Positions 1-4,378 of a stretch of 10,303 bases of DNA are shown piece by piece; position 1 is the stretch's first letter; each line of letters begins with the position of its first letter. The DNA comes from Streptomyces sp. WM4235. GTDB taxonomy: Bacteria; Actinomycetota; Actinomycetes; Streptomycetales; Streptomycetaceae. The stretch spans positions 1 through 10,303 of the forward strand of contig NZ_LGDE01000041.1 in assembly GCF_001279725.1 (NCBI RefSeq), in the 5' to 3' direction. The notes below the pieces were generated by a model. The model was not told where the DNA came from. It saw nothing but the letters and a program-made list of their open reading frames with translations, and ran no database searches. A program made the translations under genes and the position numbers.

Positions 1-719
1 CCCTGGGCGCGGCCGGGGTGGGCCGGGTCGAGGTGCTCGACGGGGGGCGGGTCCAGCCGGGCGATGTGGCGCCGGGCGGGTTGGGGCCCGGGAGCGTGGG
101 CCGGTTGCGGGCGGAGGCCGCGGGGGCGCTCGTGCGGCAGGCCGGCCCGGGACGCGCCCCCCGGGCCGGGGAGGGAGAGGGGCCGGAGCCGGGGCTTTCC
201 CTGGTGGTCGTCGCTCCCCGGGACGGGCTCCAGGCGTGGGCCCCCGATCCGGAGACGGCCGCGGACTGGGTGGCCACGGGCACTCCGCATCTGTACGCGG
301 GGGTGTTGGAGGGCACCGGGCTGGTCGGGCCGCTGGTGCTGCCGGGGGTCACGGCCTGCGCGGGCTGCATGGAGCGCGACCGGATCGACCGGGACCCTGC
401 CTGGCCCAGGATGCTGGTGCAGTGGCGGTCGGCGCACCGCCGCCGCGCCACGGCGGCGTGCGACCTGGGGTTGGCCTCGGCGGTGGCGGGATTGGCGGCG
501 GGGCACGCCCTGTCCTTCCTCGACGGGCACCTGCCCGCCTCGACGGGAGCCCGGTGGGAGGCGGCGTTACCGGGCCTGAGCTGGGAGCCCTCCGAGGTTC
601 GCCCCCATGAGGACTGCCCGTGCTCCGCCGCCTCGATCCCGGACGCGGCGCCGGTTCCGGCCGGCGCCGGCCGGGGCGGTGCGACCGTGCCGGGGAGGGG
701 GCGGGGAGGATCGGGCTGA
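1..719 (+). CDS. ThiF/E1-like (UBA/THIF-type) adenylyltransferase, 3' part only
   Basis: The frame is open from the first base of the window (codons from position 3 read L-G-A-A-G-V-G-R-V-E-V-L-D), so the start lies outside and the GTG at 18 is internal. The segment LGAAGVGRVEVLDG followed by a D..PGG stretch resembles the second strand of the nucleotide-binding fold of ThiF/MoeB/E1 enzymes, which adenylate the C-terminus of a ubiquitin-like or peptide partner. Two cysteine pairs, C-A-G-C (codons 357-368) and C-P-C (615-623), fit the structural zinc site of this family. The last 30 or so residues are low-complexity Gly/Ala/Pro/Arg and probably disordered. The glycine-rich ATP loop lies outside the window, so activity cannot be judged. 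It precedes the ABC1-family gene on the same strand with a gap of about 100 bp. The substrate is unknown. The family call is fairly secure and the pathway is not. Confidence 0.75.
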   Translation, partial: LGAAGVGRVEVLDGGRVQPGDVAPGGLGPGSVGRLRAEAAGALVRQAGPGRAPRAGEGEGPEPGLSLVVVAPRDGLQAWAPDPETAADWVATGTPHLYAGVLEGTGLVGPLVLPGVTACAGCMERDRIDRDPAWPRMLVQWRSAHRRRATAACDLGLASAVAGLAAGHALSFLDGHLPASTGARWEAALPGLSWEPSEVRPHEDCPCSAASIPDAAPVPAGAGRGGATVPGRGRGGSG

Positions 720-760
720 GGGGGCCGCCGGGGGCCATGACAGGATGCGTTTTGTCTGCC

Positions 761-779
761 TCAGGGGGCGCGCCCCTGA
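761..779. other. short GC hairpin upstream of the ABC1-family gene
   Basis: A 7-bp perfect inverted repeat (TCAGGGG / CCCCTGA, 5-nt loop) sits in the 102-bp gap between the ThiF-like gene and the ABC1-family gene. There is no T-run after it, so it is a poor intrinsic terminator. It could be a weak terminator, an operator or chance. No convincing promoter hexamers were found in this gap. Confidence 0.3.
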
Positions 780-821
780 ACCGCCGCTCGCGGCACGGCT
801 GTCTGGGAACTGGAGGGGCGT

Positions 822-2207
822 ATGTCTGATCTTCCCCGGAAGGCGGTCACCCGTACCGTCAAGCTGGCCGCGCTGCCACTGGGCTTCGCGGGTCGGGCCA
901 CCTGGGGGCTGGGAAAGCGGATCGGAGGCAAGTCGGCGGAGATCGTCGCGCGGGAGCTCCAGCAACGCACCGCCGATCAACTGTTCCGTACGCTCGGCGA
1001 GCTGAAGGGCGGGGCCATGAAGTTCGGTCAGGCCCTGTCGGTCTTCGAGTCGGCTCTGCCCGAGGAGATCGCCGGCCCGTATCGGGCGGCGCTGACCAAG
1101 CTCCAGGAGGCGGCCCCGCCGCTGCCGGCGGCGCGGGTGCACCAGGTGCTCGCGGAGCGGCTGGGCGAGGACTGGCGTGACCTGTTCCGGGAGTTCGAGG
1201 ACACGCCCGCGGCGGCCGCCTCGATCGGTCAGGTACACCGGGCCGTGTGGCACGACGGCCGGCAGGTGGCGGTGAAGGTCCAGTATCCGGGTGCGGGCGA
1301 GGCGTTGCTGTCGGATCTCAGGCAACTGAGCCGGTTCGCGGGGCTGTTGGGGCCACTGATCCCGGGCATGGACATCAAGCCGCTGATCACCGAACTGCGT
1401 GACCGGGTCGCGGAGGAGTTGGACTACGAGCTGGAGGCCGAGGCGCAGCGGACGCACGCGGACGCGTTCGACGGCGACGAGGACGTGGTCGTGCCGGACG
1501 TCGTGCACCAGGGCGACGAGGTGCTGGTGACCGAGTGGATGGACGGGACCCCGCTGTCGGAGGTGATAGCGGACGGTACCCAGGAGGAGCGAGACCGTGC
1601 GGGGCAGTTGCTGGCCCGGTTCCTCTTCTCCGGGCCGGCGCGGACCGGGCTGTTGCACGCCGATCCGCATCCCGGGAACTTCCGGCTGATATCGGGTGAG
1701 GACGGCCGGATGCGGTTGGGCGTACTGGACTTCGGGACGGTCGATCGCCTTCCGGGCGGCTGGCCCAAGCCCATCGGCCGGTCGCTGCGGCTGACGCTGG
1801 GTGGTGACGCCGAGGGAGTCTACGAGCACCTGCGCGCCGAGGGGTTCGTGAAGGAGTCCATCGAGTTGGACCCGGAGGCGGTGCTCGACTATCTGGAGCC
1901 CCTCCTCGAACCGGTCGAGGCGGACGAGTTCACCTTCACCCGCCCCTGGCTGCGCGGCCAGGCGGCTCGGGTCGCCGATCCCCGCTCCCCCGCCCACCAG
2001 TTGGGACGACAGATCAACCTGCCGCCGTCGTACCTGCTGATTCACCGGGTCACGCTGAGCACCATAGGCGTGCTGTGCCAGTTGGGTGCGACGGTGCGGC
2101 TCCGCGAGGAACTGGAGTCCTGGCTACCGGGGTTCCTGCCCGAGGACCGGGAAGACGACCCGGTACACGAGAAGGACCAAGGGAAGGTCTGCGAGCGGGG
2201 GGAGTAG
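822..2207 (+). CDS. ABC1/UbiB (AarF/ADCK) family atypical kinase-like protein
   Basis: 461 aa. The ATG at 822 is chosen because GGAGG (812-816) lies 5 nt upstream. Family hallmarks appear in order: the KxGQ motif (KFGQ, residues 67-70), the Ala-rich nucleotide loop replacing the usual Gly loop (AAAAS, 130-134), the VAVKV lysine (K152), an acidic stretch EELDYELEAEAQ (198-209), the catalytic loop LLHADPHPGN (277-286, with D281 and N286), and the metal-binding LDFG (302-305). All key residues are present, so the ATPase/kinase-like core looks intact. Family members support isoprenoid-quinone (ubiquinone, here presumably menaquinone) metabolism or other lipid functions. The natural substrate is not known for this branch. 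The mycobacterial positional counterpart is Rv3197, which lies beside whiB7 as here. No transmembrane segment is obvious. The C-terminus (from about residue 440) is charged. It is convergent with the wblC cluster, with the repeat array between them. Confidence 0.93.
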   Translation: MSDLPRKAVTRTVKLAALPLGFAGRATWGLGKRIGGKSAEIVARELQQRTADQLFRTLGELKGGAMKFGQALSVFESALPEEIAGPYRAALTKLQEAAPPLPAARVHQVLAERLGEDWRDLFREFEDTPAAAASIGQVHRAVWHDGRQVAVKVQYPGAGEALLSDLRQLSRFAGLLGPLIPGMDIKPLITELRDRVAEELDYELEAEAQRTHADAFDGDEDVVVPDVVHQGDEVLVTEWMDGTPLSEVIADGTQEERDRAGQLLARFLFSGPARTGLLHADPHPGNFRLISGEDGRMRLGVLDFGTVDRLPGGWPKPIGRSLRLTLGGDAEGVYEHLRAEGFVKESIELDPEAVLDYLEPLLEPVEADEFTFTRPWLRGQAARVADPRSPAHQLGRQINLPPSYLLIHRVTLSTIGVLCQLGATVRLREELESWLPGFLPEDREDDPVHEKDQGKVCERGE

Positions 2208-2284
2208 TACGCCCCCACCCCCGGCGGTGTCGCCCCGGCTCGGTGGCGGGCTCGGGCGGGGACGGCGGGGACGTGCGCTCGGAT

Positions 2285-2662
2285 GGCCGGGGCTTGGGTG
2301 GCCGGGGCGTCGGGTGGCTGGGGCTCCGGGCGGCTGGGGCTTCACACGGCCCGGCTGCACGTGGCTCGGCTCCGCGCGGCTCGGCCCCGGGGCGTCAGGC
2401 GGCCGGGGCTTCGGGCGGCCGGGGCTTCGCACGGCCCGGCTCCAGGCGACGCGGCTGCACCTGGCCCAACTTCCGGCGGCCCAGTTTCCGGGCGGCCGGG
2501 GCTTCGGGCGGCCGGGGCTTCAGGTGGCCCGGCGCTCCAGGCAGTCCCGCCGCACGGGGCTCGGCTTCGGGCGGGACGCCTCCGCGCGGCCCGGCTCCAG
2601 GCGACCCCGCCGCACGTGGCCCAACTTCGGGCGGCCCGGCCGCACACGACCCGGCTTCGGGC
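2285..2662. repeat. array of about 24 degenerate 15/16-bp tandem repeats
   Basis: The gap of 471 bp between the convergent ABC1-family gene (stop 2207) and the 68-aa gene (stop 2679) is filled by head-to-tail units. Unit starts are at 2285, 2300, 2316, 2332, 2348, 2363, 2378 (a 23-nt irregular unit), 2401, 2417, 2433, 2448, 2463, 2478, 2494, 2510, 2526 (17 nt), 2543, 2558, 2573, 2588, 2603, 2618, 2633 and 2648. The 16-nt form is GGCCGGGGCTTCGGGC (identical at 2401 and 2494). The 15-nt form is near GGCCCGGCTCCAGGC (identical at 2433 and 2588). Longer blocks are also copied: 2433-2477 resembles 2588-2632, and 2401-2428 matches 2494-2521. There are no unique spacers, so it is not a CRISPR. Because unit lengths of 15, 16 and 17 mix, no single frame stays in phase. 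Function unknown. Confidence 0.85.
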
Positions 2663-2678
2663 GGGGCGGGGCCGTCGG

Positions 2679-2885
2679 TCACCACCAGGAGGAGTCGAGC
2701 CGGCCTTCGATCGCACGGAGGTTGGCGCGGGCGCATTCGACGCAGAAGTACTGCCTGGTCCCGTTCTCCACGGAGCAGGTCCAGGTGGGCGGCGCCCCGT
2801 TCGGGGCGTCGACGCCGCATCCCGCGCAGACGGCGGGCTGGGCCTCGGGTCCCGGCGGGGTGGGGCGGGGAGTCGACTGGTCCAC
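2679..2885 (-). CDS. small Cys-rich zinc-ribbon-like protein, 68 aa
   Basis: A hypothetical protein of a type I recognise as widespread in Streptomyces but without a known function. The first 19 residues are Pro-rich. A folded core follows with C20-x2-C23, C37 and C48-x2-C51, which suggests a two-knuckle zinc ribbon. It closes with a conserved-looking helix and tail (CARANLRAIEGRL then DSSWW). The GTG start at 2885 is chosen because no ATG is available in frame and the Cys-rich core begins soon after. The nearest purine-rich stretch (GGAG, 2905-2902) is 13 nt or more away, so there is no good Shine-Dalgarno. A TATCGT hexamer (2897-2892) ends 6 nt before the GTG, which would suit a leaderless transcript, but no -35 element is visible. 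It lies downstream of the wblC cluster on the same strand but is cut off from it by the hairpin at 2930-2967. Confidence 0.85.
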   Translation of the reverse strand: MDQSTPRPTPPGPEAQPAVCAGCGVDAPNGAPPTWTCSVENGTRQYFCVECARANLRAIEGRLDSSWW

Positions 2886-2929
2886 CCGCAGACGATATCT
2901 CCGGCGGCGGTGGACGCGCTCCGCAACGC

Positions 2930-2967
2930 CCCGGGGGGACCGGTCCTTTCGGACCGGTCCCCCCGGG
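2930..2967. terminator. 17-bp perfect GC hairpin, probable terminator of the wblC cluster
   Basis: A perfect inverted repeat: arms 2930-2946 and 2951-2967, with loop TTTC. It begins 18 nt past the stop of the 110-aa gene when read on the - strand, which is the usual place for a terminator of the wblC transcript. On the - strand no T-tract follows. On the + strand it is followed by a T-rich stretch (TGCTGTTCCTTCTG), so it may also stop + strand transcription coming out of the repeat region. Confidence 0.75.
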
Positions 2968-2984
2968 TGCTGTTCCTTCTGTGC

Positions 2985-3317
2985 TCAGTTCATGACGGCC
3001 ATGGCGAGGGCCCGCCGGGCGCGCATCGAAACGCGCTCGGCTCGGCGCTGCATGCGCCGGGCGGCGACCAGGCGCAGGGCGTGACGCTCGGCGTCCGCCT
3101 CACGCATGCGGTCGTCCATATGGGCACGAGCCATGGCTTCTGGGATGAGTTGCATTTCGCGGGTCCTGTTCTGACGCGAGGTGATCGCGCCTGCGGTGAT
3201 GAAGTCTGCGGTGGCGGAGCCGTGCGGCTGCTCGCTCGTGGTGGTGTGGGTGGACATGAGGGCCTGCTTCAAGGGGTCGCGCGTCAGGGGGCGGTCGATG
3301 GTGCCGATGGCGGTCAT
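2985..3317 (-). CDS. hypothetical Met/Arg-rich protein, 110 aa, overlapping the wblC stop
   Basis: I do not recognise a characterised family. The ATG at 3317-3315 overlaps the wblC TGA (3316-3314) as ATGA, the classic arrangement for translational coupling. No separate Shine-Dalgarno is visible. The first 20 codons have almost exclusively G/C third positions, which supports this start. The in-frame ATG at 3257 (MSTHTTTSEQ) is an alternative that would give 90 aa. The N-terminal half is polar. Residues of about 50-110 are rich in Arg and Met (10 Met and about 17 Arg in the whole protein), alternate with Ala, Glu and Leu, and look like one or two long basic amphipathic helices ending in AMAVMN. 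There are no Cys, signal peptide or membrane segment. Its place directly after wblC suggests co-expression under antibiotic/translation stress. Possible roles include binding nucleic acid, the ribosome or WblC; this is inference only. Confidence 0.8.
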   Translation of the reverse strand: MTAIGTIDRPLTRDPLKQALMSTHTTTSEQPHGSATADFITAGAITSRQNRTREMQLIPEAMARAHMDDRMREADAERHALRLVAARRMQRRAERVSMRARRALAMAVMN

Positions 3318-3685
3318 GCCGCGACAACCGGGTTCTTGCGCGGACGACCACGGGGCCGCTTCCGGGCGACGACGACGCCCTGGACGAAGAGCTCGCCTCC
3401 CCAGACACCCCAGGGCTCGCGGCGCTCCTTCGCGCCGGCGAGGCAGGCCTCGACCAGCGGGCAGGTGCCGCAGAGCGACTTGGCGTACTCGACGTCGGCC
3501 GGGGACTCGGCGAAGAAGACCTCGGGGTCGAAGGTGCGGCAGGGAACGGGTACGCCGAGGTTCTCGATGGCGTCGTCGAGCGCGGTCAGCGCGGTGAGGG
3601 GAGTCAAGGTGGAGTCCTCCGGGACTGCGGGCGGGGAGATCGTTTGGGTCTGCGGTACGGACGGGGCGTGCGCTTCGAGTTGCAC
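3314..3685 (-). CDS. wblC: WhiB7/WblC, Fe-S transcriptional activator of intrinsic antibiotic resistance
   Basis: 123 aa, starting at GTG 3685 with GAGGAAG (3700-3694) 8 nt upstream. Four cysteines that ligate the [4Fe-4S] cluster are visible: C49, C72-x2-C75 and C81. The WhiB turn GVWGG is at 93-97. A basic C-terminal AT-hook, RKRPRGRPRK (109-118, core RGRP 112-115), identifies the WhiB7/WblC subfamily. Members bind the vegetative sigma factor's region 4 through the cluster domain and place the AT-hook on A/T-rich DNA beside the -35 element. They switch on many genes for resistance and ribosome protection, and their own gene. All of the subfamily's key residues are intact. It is preceded by a long attenuator-like leader and an autoregulation-type promoter, and followed by a 4-bp-overlapping hypothetical gene. 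The frame stays open upstream to 3901 but that part lies across the leader terminator and has no start signal. Confidence 0.97.
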   Translation of the reverse strand: MQLEAHAPSVPQTQTISPPAVPEDSTLTPLTALTALDDAIENLGVPVPCRTFDPEVFFAESPADVEYAKSLCGTCPLVEACLAGAKERREPWGVWGGELFVQGVVVARKRPRGRPRKNPVVAA

Positions 3686-3788
3686 GGTGGTTTCTTCCTC
3701 GTCTTGGTTGACTAGTCGGTCCGGCCGGGGTCGGCCGGGGGTCGGCTGGTACCTGTTCTTGCCAGTCCCGAGGCCCCTTCGCTCCGCA

Positions 3789-3804
3789 GTCCCCGTTCGG
3801 GGAC
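3789..3804 (-). other. small leader hairpin between the terminator and wblC
   Basis: A perfect 6-bp stem, GTCCCC / GGGGAC, with loop GAAC (- strand), just downstream of the terminator-like hairpin in the wblC leader. It overlaps the end of that hairpin's U-rich tail. It could pause RNA polymerase or simply be structured leader RNA. Confidence 0.45.
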
Positions 3805-3811
3805 AAACAGA

Positions 3812-3846
3812 AGGGCCGCGGATCCCGGGTGGGGTTCCGCGGCCCT
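3812..3846 (-). terminator. intrinsic-terminator-like hairpin in the wblC leader (attenuator)
   Basis: On the - strand an 11-bp perfect stem is formed by AGGGCCGCGGA (3846-3836) and its complement (3822-3812), with a 13-nt loop. It is followed by TTCTGTTTG, a U-rich tail in RNA. It stands between the leader ORF (stop 3870) and wblC (start 3685), so it would end transcription before wblC unless prevented. From established knowledge, whiB7/wblC genes are controlled by a leader ORF and a Rho-independent terminator, so this is the expected attenuator. The positions are read directly from the sequence; the function is inferred. Confidence 0.8.
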
Positions 3847-3856
3847 GAAGGCGCCG

Positions 3857-3875
3857 GTCTGATCGTCGATCAGAC
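3857..3875 (-). promoter_or_regulatory. hairpin spanning the leader ORF stop codon
   Basis: A perfect 8-bp inverted repeat, GTCTGATC-GAC-GATCAGAC, in the wblC leader RNA. It extends by two more GC pairs after an A/C mismatch. The TGA stop of the leader ORF (3872-3870) lies in its first arm, so a ribosome terminating or stalling there would melt it. It is followed by the terminator-like hairpin 10 nt further on. A second small hairpin (CTGGA-GTGA-TCCAG, 3888-3875) abuts it on the upstream side. Confidence 0.6.
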
Positions 3876-4211
3876 TGGATCACTCCAGGGTTCGAGCCCA
3901 CGGAAGGCCCACATCAGGTGGTGCTGCTGCTTCGTCTGCTTCGTCTTGACTCCGGCACCGGCCGCCGCGGCCGCAAAGCCATAGGCGCCATGCGCCTGGG
4001 CTTCCTCAGCCATTACTGCCACCGGTGCCTGGGTCGGTCGCTCATTACGAACACTCGGCCGCAGCGCGGAGGCCGCGAGCAGGGCAGGGGTCCCCGAGGA
4101 AAGCGTGGAGACGCCTGCGGCGAGAATCGGAACGAGCGAGGAGACACCGAGCGGGCAGGAAGCGGCGACCGAGCGATCGGTCATTTTGGTGGTCGTCATG
4201 AAGCTGGTCAC
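3870..4211 (-). CDS. leader ORF (uORF) of wblC, 113 codons
   Basis: It starts at GTG 4211 with a perfect AGGAGG (4225-4220) and an 8-nt spacer, the strongest Shine-Dalgarno in this part of the window. It ends with TGA inside the hairpin that precedes the attenuator. Third-position GC is visibly lower than in the neighbouring genes. The product is Ala/Thr/Ser-rich in its first two thirds, then has FAAAAAGAG, a Lys/Gln/Thr stretch with two His (KTKQTKQQHH), and a distinctive end, MWAFRGLEPWSDPV. I know no domain for it. I infer a regulatory leader ORF whose translation state controls read-through into wblC. Internal in-frame ATGs (4199; 4010, giving 47 aa; 3914, giving 14 aa) share the same stop and could be the true or additional starts, but none has a comparable ribosome-binding site. 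Whether the peptide itself acts is unknown. Confidence 0.6.
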   Translation of the reverse strand: MTSFMTTTKMTDRSVAASCPLGVSSLVPILAAGVSTLSSGTPALLAASALRPSVRNERPTQAPVAVMAEEAQAHGAYGFAAAAAGAGVKTKQTKQQHHLMWAFRGLEPWSDPV

Positions 4212-4295
4212 TGGTCTCGCCTCCTCTCGGCGTCTCGGGGACGGGGCCCGGGGGCCCGTCCCATGCGTATTCGGATAAGTACAGCACGGAACCGG

Positions 4296-4310
4296 GGCTT
4301 CGAAGAAGCC
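4296..4310 (-). other. hairpin near the 5' end of the wblC leader
   Basis: A perfect 6-bp stem, GGCTTC-TTC-GAAGCC, about 12 nt downstream of the predicted transcription start. No T-tract follows. It might stabilise the leader's 5' end or weakly terminate uvrD2 transcripts, which have no other terminator in this region. Confidence 0.35.
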
Positions 4311-4328
4311 AACGTTTCCGTTGCTAAG

Positions 4329-4367
4329 AACCTATGGGGATTCGCCGGGCATGTGCAAACTATTTTT
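4329..4367 (-). promoter_or_regulatory. wblC promoter with A/T-rich WhiB7-type box
   Basis: Read on the - strand: AAAAATA (4367-4361), then -35 TTGCAC (4358-4353), an 18-bp spacer and -10 TAGGTT (4334-4329). Transcription would start near 4322-4325. The A/T run is the only one in a very GC-rich neighbourhood and abuts the -35 element, which is the known architecture of WhiB7/WblC-activated, sigma-A-type promoters where the AT-hook binds. It begins 11 bp past the uvrD2 stop codon. The hexamers and spacing are seen in the sequence; autoregulation is inferred from the family. Confidence 0.8.
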
Positions 4368-4378
4368 CCGACGAGTTT

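Noticed and set aside
567..2045. 492-aa open frame on the - strand
   Set aside because: Antisense shadow of the ABC1-family gene, with the composition typical of such shadows in GC-rich DNA.
2285..2662. CRISPR array
   Set aside because: Units are contiguous and degenerate with no unique spacers, and no cas genes are nearby.
2342..2926. 194-aa open frame on the - strand across the repeats
   Set aside because: Out of frame with the 68-aa zinc-ribbon-like gene it overlaps; low-complexity Ala/Arg/Pro only, and frame is not maintained by units of mixed length.
2283..3848. 521-aa open frame on the + strand
   Set aside because: It runs through the repeat array, then antisense through the 68-aa gene, the 110-aa gene and wblC; no start signal. 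Only its repeat part is discussed.
3686..3901. N-terminal extension of WblC up to 3901
   Set aside because: It would be translated across the terminator hairpin, has no ribosome-binding site, and WhiB7 proteins normally begin near the GTG at 3685.
4045..4287. 80-aa alternative leader ORF on the - strand
   Set aside because: No Shine-Dalgarno before its GTG, and it overlaps out of frame the leader ORF that has a perfect one.
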